A DNA stretch of 64,000 nt, from assembly GCF_024679095.1 (NCBI RefSeq), contig NC_066522.1:14581753-14645752 (forward strand), given 5' to 3'. The position numbers and the translations under genes were made by a program. This document shows positions 1 through 23,854 of this stretch, piece by piece. Every line of letters begins with the position of its first letter. The first letter of the stretch is position 1. The DNA comes from Eriocheir sinensis (lineage: Eukaryota; Arthropoda; Malacostraca; Decapoda; Varunidae). Below the pieces are notes generated by a model that ran no database searches, was not told the DNA's origin, and worked only from the letters and a program-made list of their open reading frames with translations.

Positions 1-46
1 TCAGCGATATGGAGATAACAAATTTTACACCAGTGACAGTTTTCAC

Positions 47-48
<2 letters not shown>

Positions 49-94
<46 letters not shown>
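49..94. repeat. (CA)n microsatellite
   Basis: Pure CA dinucleotide tract of about 46 bp; it gives a meaningless THTHTH translation in one frame. Confidence 0.95.
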
Positions 95-98
<4 letters not shown>

Positions 99-866
99 AG
101 TACAGTACACTTGTTGCTATGTCCCTACACACGATTCAGAGCGATGACTTCAGGTAAGACTTTATCAAAAACGATCAAACAAACAAAACAAACGGGCATG
201 CATCCGCGGGGGCAAGACGGAAGGAGAGAGTGGAAAATATAATGCAGATGTAACAGGAGACGTAAAGTGTATTGCCCTCTCACGCCTAGAAAGACACACA
301 CATGCACTCACCTCACTGGCTGGGGACTGACTGATTCACAGGTGTGCTCACTACTCGATCTCCCCCTCGCGCCAGTTACACGGCGATGGACCCACCTAAT
401 GTTATAATCCTGTGGAGCCACGCTATGTGCCTCTTCATTTATAGCGGATAATTTCTAGTCGTATTTTGGGACTCAGCATTTACACTGGTCCTTCCCCTCC
501 TCTTCGTCCACACCACTGTCAGTTATCACCCCTGACAGTCGTTCTTATTATAGGGTACGAGTGTTTGCTGTTTATTATCATCGTTCGTCACCGTCATTAG
601 CATCATTATCAGTATTGTCGCCTGATACGACTGATCCGGCGCCTTGTTTAGCAGTAATTATATTTGCCGTCTTTCACTTCCACTTTATCAACTTTTCTGT
701 GCTTCCTTTTTTGCCACCTATCCGCCACCCCCACTGAACGCTATCACTTGGCTACTATCTTTGTTTGTCTGTCTGTCTGTCTGTCTGTCGCCGTTGTCGT
801 CATAGCTTTCGTTTTCCTGACAAATTCGAGCCACACCGATTCTGACGCTTTCAATCGCCCTAATCG

Positions 867-897
<31 letters not shown>

Positions 898-954
898 AAC
901 AAAAAGAGGGGTAAAGAAGAATGGAAGTTACACTGGTAAAATCTTTGACCGGAG

Positions 955-1165
955 CTGTGTGACCCGGGTGTGGCCTAAGACTACCCACATGTTGTCCTGA
1001 TGATCACATATCAACCCGGACTCTAGCGAAACCCTGGAGGATCACGTGGGGAATAGCATGAGCCAACACTTGCCTGCGCCACTAACGGGCTCGGGTCAAC
1101 CAGCAGACCCCATAATGAAAGCCTACCGGGGCTATAGGCCGAATGTAAAAGAAAGAAAACATTGT
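955..1165 (+). mobile_element. SINE-like remnant (3' body)
   Basis: The segment carries the word GTGGCCTAAGACTA, which recurs in the body of the tRNA-headed SINE at 43372-43500, followed by a non-coding body and an A-rich tail near 1145-1160. A recognisable tRNA head is not visible here. The call rests on the shared core word and the position of the A-rich end; exact limits are uncertain. Confidence 0.4.
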
Positions 1166-2269
1166 TGACGTGTGAAAGTAGGCTGCTACATTCCCAGTCG
1201 GTGAACTCGTATTGACTGGACAAGATAAATAAAGCGAAAAGTGTGTTCATATAAGTTCCGAAGAAAATATCAACCTTTAAAACAGCAGCAACAACAACTT
1301 GGCTCCCCGACATTGACCTTACGAGATAACAGGAAGGAACCAGTCGTCAACAATGAGAAAAAGAAGTTAGAGGGTTCCGTGATTTCCCCTTCACGTTTAT
1401 CAGATAGCAGAGATTTTCGACAGTACGAATGAGTGAGCAGACAGCTTAATAATCCAGCATGATTAGCCTTAGAGCCAACGACTGTCACCGCCATTACCCA
1501 CACCAGGGGACAGATATGCTCGGCTGATACGTCAGGAAGGGAAGCATATAGACTTGATCCAGGGTTGCCACACTGATTTTTCATAGTAGTACAAAAACGT
1601 AGCCTGAAAACGTACCATATGAAACCAAACTACCAGAGTGAGAATATTCCTATTTTTTTTTAGCAAATTATATTTTTCAGGTTAATTTCAACACGTTTCC
1701 TCTTATATGCATATTGTCGAATGTCTTAATATTACCTCTCTCCATATATTTTTCTGATAGCCTTTATTAGTATAGGTAACCAAAAATGGCAACCTTGACT
1801 GTAGATCTGCGTGGCGAATCTGTGGTCTGTCTTTGCTGAACGGAACTATATATGAATAAATAAGGAAAGCACTCAAAGCAGTCTTGTTAAGTGTGTGTGA
1901 CGTGTACAGAGAAAAATTGTTTGGGTAGTAAATCAAGAAATGGAGTTCATCACACTAGTAAGGGAGGAACACAAGATCAAGGTTCCCACGCAAGGCAACT
2001 ACTACTAGCCAGACCAACACGAGGCTCAGAACACCTTGGTTTGTCTGGTAGCCAAGTTCAAGGTGTATTCTGACCGTTACTACTCATCACATCCTTTTCA
2101 AGTAGGATACACAGCATTTAAGTCAATCGCCCCCAGCTTTACCTGTACGCTATAATATCTATGCCGTTCTATCGCAGGTAAAACCATCTAGTTAAAGACA
2201 AACAAGAATGATATAGGTCACGGCTGTAGCGTCAACCTTAAAACATTCGAAGTGCTAAAATGCCCATAG

Positions 2270-2376
<107 letters not shown>

Positions 2377-2739
2377 AGCCCCCCCCGGACAAGATGAGTC
2401 GCACGGAGTAAACTTTTATTTTTATTTTTTATAGTGATTGAGAACGTCTTTGGCTGGTGACGATGAGCTTCAAGGTCTATCTTCGTCCTTCCCCCGCCAT
2501 GACAATGACCCTCCTTCAGCAGCTGCCTTCTGGTGTGCCAATACGGAGGGCTATGGTATATTATATGGCGGATTTTTTTTTCTATATTTTGAAGAACGAA
2601 GATATACTGTCATGGTTAAGGCGTTGTCATGACACTCGGTACCTATTTTTTTTTTTTATACTCACGGAACTGTGGTTTGCATTCTCAGACGCCTCAAACT
2701 CTTACATCATCTATTTCCAAAGACAGGAGATCAACTGGG

Positions 2740-3025
2740 CTCTATTGAGTGTTATTTTAGGTTCATGGTCCAGAAGAATGGTCTAAAGTACCACCGGGGC
2801 CATAAAACTGCCGATGGAACTCAACAAATATTTCCAAAGGCCACAATGGAGATTAGTCTCGGGTTCTCATGAGTTTTTGCCACATGCATGGTGCAGAAGG
2901 CTTGCCAGACTATCACCAGGCTCATAAAACTACCCGTGGAAATGCCCACAATCTATACGAAAGCCTTATCAGTGTGGGTGTCTGAGCATCTGAGCCCCGA
3001 AATGTTTGAGAGTACGGGCCTGACA
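2740..3025 (+). mobile_element. MITE-like repeat, two adjacent partial copies
   Basis: Two consecutive segments (about 2740-2872 and 2885-3022) share an internal block (GGCCATAAAACT or a close variant, then CTACGAAAGCC in the second) with the copies at 28455-28680 (inverted), 30283-30560 and 31868-32010. The second copy ends with CGAAATGTTTGAGAGTACGG, the inverted form of the left ends of other copies. This suggests a non-autonomous DNA element with short terminal inverted repeats. There is no coding capacity. Confidence 0.5.
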
Positions 3026-3530
3026 AGAAGCGTTCCGCAGGGTTCCGCAGTGGCTGCATTGTTGTTTATCATTTACATCAAACTCTGATACAGGAATATG
3101 TAGAGGTCTGGGAGACTAAAAAAATAATGCTTTATGGGTTGAAAATTTGCCATTCAAGGACAGATTTAAATGTTTCCACTTGCATTCTCTTGAAGAGCGA
3201 GGAATGCATGGAGACTTAAGAGATTAAAAACGGATGAAATATTTTAACAAGGTGTGTTATTAAGGCTCTGGTGAAAAGAACAGGATAGAAAGAGGAGTAC
3301 TGGCTTTAAGTTATAAAAAAATTAAAAGAAAGACAGGAAGGAAAGTAATGGTGTACATAGTAAGGGATGCGTGGAACTGGCTTGGCAGTCACGTGGTCAC
3401 TGCCAGCACGATGGATACACCCAAGAAAAAGTTAAATAAATTCCTGTTAAGGACAGGTGGTGTTAGGTTTACAAGAGCTGCTTTGTGTAGGCCGACTGGT
3501 CTTTTGTAAACTATTTTCTTATAACATTTT
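3026..3530 (+). mobile_element. Degenerate CR1-like LINE 3' fragment
   Basis: A broken reverse-transcriptase remnant. VPQGS followed by LLFIIYI can be read near 3030-3080, and near 3365-3440 a peptide resembling WNWLGSHVV, the usual C-terminus of the family found intact-length at 7868-10505. The untranslated tail at about 3450-3520 (GAGCTGCTTTGTGTAGGCC) matches the tail of that family in opposite orientation. Multiple stops and deletions make it a dead copy. Confidence 0.65.
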
Positions 3531-3581
3531 ATGGTGTCCTTTTTCATGGTCTGTAGCATAAAGTGGATCAAGTTCCGGTAT

Positions 3582-3607
3582 CACACACACACACACACAC
3601 ACACACA
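3582..3607. repeat. (CA)n microsatellite
   Basis: Short CA tract directly after the LINE 3' remnant. Confidence 0.9.
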
Positions 3608-7136
<3,529 letters not shown>

Positions 7137-7384
7137 TGAAAACAGCTGCATTCCAAAGAAAATGGTTCAATAACAAAATTTTTGAAAACACCCATTTTTT
7201 CCATAGGAAAAAGGGGAGAGGGTTAGGTTTCTAATCACCACCTTGACCCAAGAAAAATTCAACAAAAAAAAAAATAATAATTTTCTTGAATGCTGCTGTG
7301 AAACTCCTGGCATGGTTGGTTGCTTCACCTTGTAAACAAGCGTGCAGCTGGCCCAGCCTTTTGAGGGTCATGCTAGCCTTTAAT

Positions 7385-7455
7385 CATAACAACATAAGAA
7401 TATAAGGAGTTTGCAAGAGGACAGTAGGCCTATGCAAGGCAGCTCCTGTGAATGT
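7385..7455 (-). mobile_element. Orphan 3' tail of the CR1-like LINE
   Basis: The segment AACATAAGAATATAAGGAG continuing to AGGCAGCTCCTGTG is nearly the same as the 3' untranslated tail of the LINE at 7868-10505 (tail at about 7868-7935). No reverse-transcriptase coding sequence adjoins it, so it looks like a severely 5'-truncated insertion in the same orientation. Confidence 0.7.
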
Positions 7456-7867
7456 TTCCTGTGTTGCTATCAAGGTGAGTTTTGTGCCTGATTCCCTAAA
7501 TGATGTTGCCTTCTATGGGATGCAGACCATAATTAACCTGTGGACTGCAATGCAGCTCAGACTGCTGACTGTGTTGAGCATCAGTCTGTGTGCAACATCT
7601 CAATCAGGCTGTGCAAACTTCAGACATGTCTCACAAAAGTTAATGCCACAGTAGGCATAAACTAACCTTTTCTGCGTGTAGGGGAACATATCTTCATCTA
7701 ATTGCACTATGCCCCCAAAACTTCAGTAAGATTCAAGTAGTATGGTCAAAAAGTGAATCATCTGACAAATCATTTCCTATTCCACTCCAGTCATGGCATG
7801 GCTAAGCATAAAAGTCATTATTGAGGAAAATGTCAGTAAAATGTTACCTCATTCAGTGTAGAAAATG

Positions 7868-10505
7868 ATAAAAACATAAGAACATAAGGAGTCTGCAAGA
7901 GTCTGGTTGGCCTATACAAGGCAGCTCCTGTAAGTCTAACCCCACCTTACCCATTGCCGTCTCAATATCGAGACGGCAATGCCTCACCTCACTATCCATG
8001 AATTTATCCAACCTTTTTTAATGTATCTATGGTATTGGCACACACAACATGACTGCCAAGCCTGTTCCACTTCTCCACCACTCTATTGGTGAACCAATTC
8101 TTGCCTATGTCTTTATTGAATCTGATTTTGTCTAACTTAAAACTGTTGCTACGTGTCCTACCTGGCTCTTTTACAACCAAAACCCTATTGACATTCCCTT
8201 TATTAAAGCCCTTCATCCATTTATGGACTTCAATTAGCTCTCCTCGCAACCTTTGGCTTTCTAGAGAGTGCAGATATAAATGCTTCAGTCTATCCACATA
8301 CAGCAAGTTTCTCACCCCTTGAATAATTTTTGTCATCCTTCTCTGTACAGATTCTAACATCTTGATATCCATTCTATAGCAGGGTGACCAAAACTGAACC
8401 GTGTAATCAAGATGAGGTCTAACTAGTGCTAAGTAAAGTTTGAGGATGACCTCAGCGCTCCTATTGCTTACGCTCCTCAAGATGAAACCCAGTACCCTGT
8501 TTGCACGATTTTTAGCCTGGATGCATTGAGCTCTCGGATGGAGGTCAGTGCTCACTAAGACTCTTAAGTCCCTCTCACACCCAGACCTGCTCAGCAGAGT
8601 GTCATTTAAGGAGTAATTGTGTGAGGGGTTATTCCTACCTACACTCAGAATACTACACTTCCCGGAACTGAATTCCATCTGCCACTTCCCCGCCCAATCA
8701 TATAGTCCGTCAAACTCATCCTGGAGAACTCTAGCGTCCTGGTCTGACTGGATTACTCTACCGATCTTGGTATCATCTGCGAACTTACTGACATCACTAC
8801 AAATTCCTGTGTCCAAATCATTGATGTAAATGATAAAAAACAGTGGACCCAGCACCAACCCCTGTGGGACTCCACTTGCAACACTGCCCCATTCAGATTT
8901 TTCACCACTGATTGCACGCTGCCTTCTGCTACTAAACCACGCCCTGATCCAGTTCAAGACTTTCCCATCTACGCTGTGAGCCTATAATTTTTTTTAGTAA
9001 TGGCTGGTGATGAGGGACTGTGTTGAACGCTTTACTGAAATCGAGATACAGTATGTCATAGCTTTCATCTCTGTCAACCACCTCAATTACTTTAGTGTAG
9101 AAGGACAACAGGTTAGTAAGGCAAGACCTACCCTTCGTGAACCCATGCTGCAAATCATGAATTAAACTATGCTTCTCTAGATGGTCCCGAAGATCCTGGC
9201 TATTATTGACTCCATCATCTTGCCTATAACTGATGTTAAGCTAATTGGACAATAATTTGAGGTGGCTGACTTGTCTCCCTTTTTGAAAATGGGCATCACA
9301 TTAGCAACTTTCCATTGGCTGGGCACGTACCCAGAATATACCGACATCTTAAAGATATCGGTAAGTGGGCCACTGAGGACCTCCTTGCATTCTTTCAGGA
9401 CATGTGGGAATATTTCGTCTGGGCCCGGCGATTTGTTTTTCTTTAACCTACTCATCTCATCCGGACAACCTGCCTAGTGATGATCACATCCCTCAACTTG
9501 TCATTATCTTCGCCCTCATATACCTAAACTCTCTCTGGGATGGTTGTTAGATTTTCCTGTGTGAAAACTGAGAGGAAATAGTCATTCAACATTTGACTCA
9601 TATCATCTCCATTCTCAACAAGCTCACCTGTGTTTGTTTTCAATGGTCCAATTCTCTCCCTTGTTCTCATTCTGTACAATTTAAAGACCCTTGGGATCAC
9701 TTTTGGCCTCGTTGGCTACCCTAATCTCGTAATTCCTTTTTGGTAAGTGGGTGTTTTTCTTTGCTGATCTGGCTAGTTCAACATACCTACCCCTGAGGTG
9801 GGTTTCTCCATTTTTTATTTTCCTATAAATTCCTCTTTTTAAGCCAATCTCATGCTTGAGTCTACGGGTCATCCATTTAGGGTCGTTATCTTCCTTTCTA
9901 TGTGCTTGGTAAGGGATATGCTGTCTCTGAGCCTCTGCTATTACTCAAACTAGACTATTGTAGGTCAGCTCTACATGGCTCCCCTGCCCTTCAGGTTCCT
10001 GCTCTGAGATCCGGCCCTCATCTAGCCCTAAGGTTCTCCAATTTACCTCCTCAAGGTGTCTTCTAAGCCCCTCGTAATTGGCTCTTCTAAAGTCTGGCAC
10101 CAACACAATGTTGAGTTTATGGATCACTGCCCAGTCTAAGTTAAACCTAATCTCCTTGTGATCACTACCACCTAGCTCTCCCCCAACGTCTAGCTCACTG
10201 ACCATATTCTCGTTGTTAGTTAAGACTAAGTCCAAAATGTTGTTACCTCTGGTGGGCTCAGTTACTGTATGCTTGAGAAAATTATCTTGTATTACTTTCA
10301 GAAAATCCTCAGACTCTAGATCTCCCACCATCCCTTCCCAATCTATATTCCTATAGTTAAAATCCCCCATGAAGCAGACATTTTTGCTCCCGCTCACCCT
10401 GCCAAGATTGGGTGGCCTATACAGAACCCCTAGAGTTAGTTTGTCTTTCCCTTTGAGTACGTCCACCCAAACTGACTCCGAGTCGACATTTGTTAGAACA
10501 GAACT
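7868..10505 (-). mobile_element. Decayed CR1/Jockey-group non-LTR retrotransposon
   Basis: Non-LTR retrotransposon read on the minus strand in several broken frames. In order: part of an APE-type endonuclease (about 10500-10100, with GDFNYRNIDW and GSDHKEI), a linker (about 9872-9680), the start of the reverse transcriptase (about 9455-9180, SPGPDEIFPHVL then SNYCPISLTSV), the middle (about 9153-8990, YDILYLDFSKAFNTVPHH) and the catalytic and C-terminal part (8957-8004, GVPQGLVLGPLFFIIYIND and FADDTK). The endonuclease N-terminus is missing, so the copy is 5'-truncated, and frame breaks show that it is inactive. The 3' tail lies at about 7868-7935 and is shared with the fragments at 7385 and 3450. 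Clade placement is from motif style only. Confidence 0.88.
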
Positions 10506-11099
10506 GTTAGTTGATAGTGGAAAAAGGTACACATAGAGAGAAGGCAGTCATATGACAGGAGGAAGGAGCAAGAGGGTGAGGCTTCTTGCAGTTTGGGAAG
10601 CCTCAGTATGTGAGACCCACACACTGCCTCTGTGATCTGCCACATCACATCTGACACATCATCACAGCTACCACACCACCAGAGTAAGATTTTTACTGGA
10701 AATGGTGACTGGGGGCCTGAACAAGTGGACAAAGATAGTGGCAGTGTAGGCAGCACCGTACTTTAAATGATAAGGAGCTTTAAGTGGAGGAAAAGAGGAT
10801 GCAGCTCACCTGATAATACATGTAAATGCCACCATATACATATTGCTACACGACCATGAGCTGCCACACTTGTTCACAAAATGTGAATATAGTGTAACAT
10901 GTACATTTGTAAGAAATTGTATTCTAATATACACAGCCAGTCAGATCATACCACCAGCTGGAGGTCGGGTGGCAGGCTGGTGTGTGGTTTGAGTGTAAAA
11001 ATTGAGGGGTTACATGAAAACAACAAGAAAGGGTTAATGTTTACAAATGTTAAAACCATGAAATGTCAAGAAATAAAAAAAATAAAGAAATGAGGGGTT

Positions 11100-11101
<2 letters not shown>
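10506..11101. other. Intergenic stretch downstream of APPBP2
   Basis: No gene or repeat family recognised between the 5' edge of the truncated LINE and the GT/TA tract. Confidence 0.5.
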
Positions 11102-11458
<357 letters not shown>

Positions 11459-11788
11459 TTTTTCTGGCAACTTTTGATAATTGAAACACTTCCAGGCAGC
11501 AATCCTTCTATAGTGCATGAAGTAATCAGTTCATTTAAAAGTGGTCTGCAACTGTTGCTGACCAGCCATCCTTCACCCTAATGGTGCTGCTTCATTGCCA
11601 CACTGCTGACTCATGCACACCAATGAATGGTCTGTTTCTCAGTTCACAAACGTAAGAATAACATGAAGCAATACAGCCTATAGTCAAAGTAAGATCTAGA
11701 CTCACCTCCCCCTGAGTGGTAGGAGCACTCTGAGCCCCACTTAAGAGAGTATTAGGAAAGGGCACGAAGAATGAAAACTGTGACAACT

Positions 11789-19518
<7,730 letters not shown>

Positions 19519-19760
19519 TGTTGAGTTTCTCTGTGTCGCAGTGCTGCTCTCAGCGGCGGGACGGCTCTCACGGCTGCCTCTTTGTCCCTATTCCTGTTTC
19601 TTTTCCTATCATTAACACTCACTGGAACAAAATAGCCGAATAACGCAATTCAGGGTTAAAGAAAGAAGCTGAGTGAAGGAAGGAGGGAAGAGCAGTGGTG
19701 GTAACGAGGACCGTCCCCGGGCAGACACTGGCCAGCCGCTCCCCGAGGGTGCTCACAGCT
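19519..19760 (-). promoter_or_regulatory. Probable 5' UTR and promoter region of APPBP2
   Basis: The DNA directly upstream of the APPBP2 start is GC-richer than its surroundings and free of repeats until about 20060. No TATA box is evident at a fixed distance; the role is inferred from position. Confidence 0.4.
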
Positions 19761-20060
19761 GATCAATGTCAACAAGGATATATTTAACAGCCACATCTCC
19801 TTTACCGTGGCGAACTGATGCATACTATTGTGTTGATACGCAAATTATTAACCAGACCATACGTAGATCGGACGTCTGTTTCGATTTAGCTTTCATCGTG
19901 ATCGGTGTAATATTCCTCATCGCTAACAGTGCCTTATTAGCAGAGGTGTGCAGCACGGAGGCATGGCACAGGCAGCATAGTGGTAGCATTTCCCATGTGC
20001 TTGTCTAACAAAGGTATAGGCACACTGATTCACGCAGGACACTTGTAAAGGCCTATTAGG

Positions 20061-20614
<554 letters not shown>

Positions 20615-20741
20615 TAAGCCGCTGTAGGTATGTCTTGTTTTTATTGCCATCATAATTTTTATTATTATTTTCACTAACATTAATTTTTGCAAAATAATAT
20701 TTCCTATTCATATATGCTAGTGATTTTCTTACCTTCAAACA

Positions 20742-20855
<114 letters not shown>

Positions 20856-21057
20856 GAAAAGAAATGCGCTTATATCACTATCATAAAGCTGTGGCCATGC
20901 CTGGTCTACACAGAGAAGGGCAAGATATATTCTTATCATTGACACCTTTATCGGTATCTCTCATGCCAAGACTGCTCACGCACAACACAGAAACGCTAAC
21001 ATATTTTTCAAGAAAGCTAAACCTAAAGTGTGCCTGCTCTCGTGAGAAGATACTGTG

Positions 21058-21059
<2 letters not shown>

Positions 21060-21093
<34 letters not shown>

Positions 21094-21101
21094 ATATATA
21101 T

Positions 21102-21137
<36 letters not shown>

Positions 21138-21138
21138 G
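21060..21138. repeat. (TA)n microsatellite, interrupted
   Basis: TA tract of about 79 bp with two or three interruptions. Confidence 0.95.
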
Positions 21139-21206
21139 TTTTTTTAAGATTTATCTCCTAGTATCACTAGGGGAAACGGGCCCTTGTCCGAAGACGGCCC
21201 GCTAAT

Positions 21207-21326
21207 GCTCCCTCCCTGCACGAGGGAGCACGGGCCTTTGCCAAAGGCTCGTGCTGGCCTTTGCCAAAGTGCCGACAGACCGACTCTATCGGCGATCGAA
21301 ATCTAGCCGACCAAGTCGGTCTGTCG
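21207..21326. repeat. Cluster of three nested inverted repeats
   Basis: Three hairpin-forming palindromes stand in a row in a GC-rich patch: GCTCCCT/AGGGAGC at 21207-21213 and 21223-21229; 13-bp arms with one mismatch at 21228-21240 and 21242-21254; and perfect 13-bp arms (CGACAGACCGACT) at 21273-21285 and 21314-21326. The function is unknown; the patch sits between TA and TC microsatellites and just before a LINE. Confidence 0.75.
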
Positions 21327-21338
21327 ACGAGGACTGGC

Positions 21339-21339
<1 letters not shown>

Positions 21340-21417
<78 letters not shown>

Positions 21418-21432
21418 ACACACACACACACA
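21340..21432. repeat. (TC)n-(CA)n compound microsatellite
   Basis: About 75 bp of TC followed by 16 bp of CA, abutting the 5' edge of the LINE at 21433. Confidence 0.97.
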
Positions 21433-23345
21433 ATGACTTGATAAGTAGGAGTAAAAGAAACTATTATCGTACAAAAACTCTTGAGGCAGGATCAGATATG
21501 AACAAATTTTTTCAACTTATCAGTAGTTTCACGGGTACGACTTTGAGAAGAAAGCTTCCCGATGGTTTGTGATAAAGATTTAGCGGATAACTTTTGTAAT
21601 TTTTTCAAGAGTAAGATTATGAATATTGTATCGGGATTTGTGCATACACCTTTTATGCCTGTTGTCGATGTTGATGTGGATTGTAGATTGCAGTGTTTTA
21701 AGATCATTAGGAAGGATGATCTTGTTTGATTTTTTAAGAAAGCTAAGAAAACATATTGTGCCAGTGACCCATTGCCTGTATTAGATATCATGGATGCAGA
21801 TAATTTTCCTAGGTTCATGGATATGGTGCTAAGAATTGTCAATACTTGTATTTCTTCATGTAAATTTCCGGATTCTGAAAAGCGAGCTGTTATAAAACCA
21901 GTCTTAAGAAAACTTGTTTATCAAAACGTAAGCTCTTATAGACCTGTATCTAATTTGCTTTTTTTGTCTAAGTTATTAAAGTATGCAATTATTGAGCAGT
22001 TGATGGAACACTTGGAGAAGGTCCATGTCTTTCCTGATAGTCAGTCTGCATATAGGTCAATATTTTCTACTGAAACTACTATCTGTTCTGTTGTTAATGA
22101 TTTACTAGAAATGATGGATGGGGGTAAATGTGCTATATTAATCCTTCTTGATCTTAGTGCAGCATTTGATACGGTTGTCCATGAATTGCTTGTAAAAGAT
22201 TTAAGGAACAATGGAGTGGTAGACAATGCATTAAAGTATCTCAAGAGTTATTTACAAAACAGAAGTTATTGTGTGCAAATTGGAAATTGTTTTTCTTCAT
22301 ATGAAGCTCTGACAAGAGGAGTTCCACAAGGAAGTGTGCTGGGGCCTATTTTATTCTGTATATGCACGATTAGTTTATCCAGGATACTACAACAATATCG
22401 TGTAGGATTCAAGTTATTCGCTGACGACGCCCAGTTCTACTTTTCCATCACTGATATTAAAAATACACTATTGCTAAGATCAACAGTGTTATTAATTCAG
22501 TTAAGGATTGGATGCATTATGAGCAATTGAAATTAAACGATGATAAGACTGAATTCATGCTTGTGGGGAAGAAGGACACTCTACGTCATTTTGGTGACGG
22601 TAACATGACTATAAGTGGTAATGAAATTCATATTGTTGAAAGTGTTCGTGACTTGGGAGTGTTGCTGGATTCCACTTTGACACTGAAATGTCAGATAAAT
22701 AATGTCGTAAGGATTGCTGGATATCACCTTAGAAATATTGCTTTTATCAAGAAATACCTGGATGAAGATTCTATCAAGAAATTGGTGAGTAACAATATTA
22801 TATCAAGAGTGGATTATTGCAACTCAATCTACTATAACCTGCCAAAGCTCCAATTAAGGAAATTACAGATGATCTTAAATAGAGCAGCGAGATTAATCAA
22901 AGGAATTTCACCACGAGAGAGAATTACTCCTGTTCTGATAGAGCTCCACTGGTTGCCAATAAAAGCAAGGATAGTATTTAAGTTATGTGTTTTGACACAC
23001 CAAGCTTTGATTACTGGCCGTCCACCGCATCTGAGAGAATTATTACACGAAATACAGCCAGGTGAAGGCATTAACACTCGCCGAGCCACTTCTGGAATCA
23101 CACTTCATGAACCGCGGTACTCTTCAAATGTTGCATTGCGCGCTTTCAGTTCTGCCGCCCCAAGACTGTACAATAAACTCCCTCTGGACATTAGAAGAAC
23201 AAAGGATCTCTCCAAATTTAAGAAAGAACTAAAAACTTTTCTGTTCTCTGACTGCCACGACATGGAAACATTATTTAACATGGCATATAAGTTGTGATCA
23301 ATATTGAAAATTTAATGAATTAAAATATGTGGATCTTGCAGAGCG
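21433..23345 (+). mobile_element. L2/CR1-like non-LTR retrotransposon, frameshifted
   Basis: 5'-truncated LINE whose reverse transcriptase is readable from about 21433. An early stop lies near 21570 and another near 21728, then one frame runs 21772-22530 with SSYRPVSNLLFLSKLL, ILLDLSAAFDTV, TRGVPQGSVLGPILF and FADDAQFYFS. Near 22475 the frame changes by one base, and 22512-23297 continues with LKLNDDKTEFMLVGKK, VRDLGVLLDSTL, LNRAARLIKG and HWLPIKARIVFKLC to a natural-looking C-terminus. There is no endonuclease. The FADD box plus the HWLP block is typical of CR1/L2-type elements; the exact clade is not determined. The breaks make it inactive. Confidence 0.88.
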
Positions 23346-23399
23346 CTTCAGCGGAAGTGGGACCAAATAAACAAGAAACACAAGTAACAAGTAAGTACC

Positions 23400-23720
23400 A
23401 TCAGTGGTTTTCGCGGTGGACCATGGCCTCGGCTCACAACCGAGATCCAGGTGGGCGGAGTGGAGACGGATGGACGGTCTCTTTAGGCTACACCTGCGCT
23501 CTCCAGTGCACCCAGCAGTGAATGGGTCTACCATCTGGTATCAGTCCGGGACGGTGTCCCTCCCACCGTGGCGATGGTCTGTCACATGAATTCAACAGTG
23601 CACGGCAACCCGCCAGATTCCTGTGTATGGTTTTGCCCAAGCCTTGGTTTTGCCGTTCGCCAGTTCTGCATCGAGTCGTCGCCCTCGCCTCTGCTTCGCA
23701 ACGGTCCCCTACGTAGTAAC
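23400..23720 (+). mobile_element. Probable degenerate tRNA-derived SINE
   Basis: At 23425-23450 CTCGGCTCACAACCGAGA resembles a tRNA anticodon arm, followed by a GTGGGCGGAGTGGAGACGG body. CCCAGCAGTGAATGGGT at about 23510-23526 resembles the CCTAGCAGCGGGTAGGTA core of the clearer SINE at 25025-25320. The tRNA head is eroded, so assignment depends on the shared core. Confidence 0.45.
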
Positions 23721-23809
23721 CAAGAACAGTCTCCACGTGGTGGTCTAAATCATTTTCAGATCACTGCCACCAAGTGTTCCGCCAACCATGCTCCATGTCT
23801 CCGGGCTCG

Positions 23810-23812
<3 letters not shown>

Positions 23813-23849
<37 letters not shown>
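23813..23849. repeat. (GT)n microsatellite
   Basis: About 37 bp of GT that forms the left flank of the hAT-like element. Confidence 0.93.
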
Positions 23850-23854
<5 letters not shown>

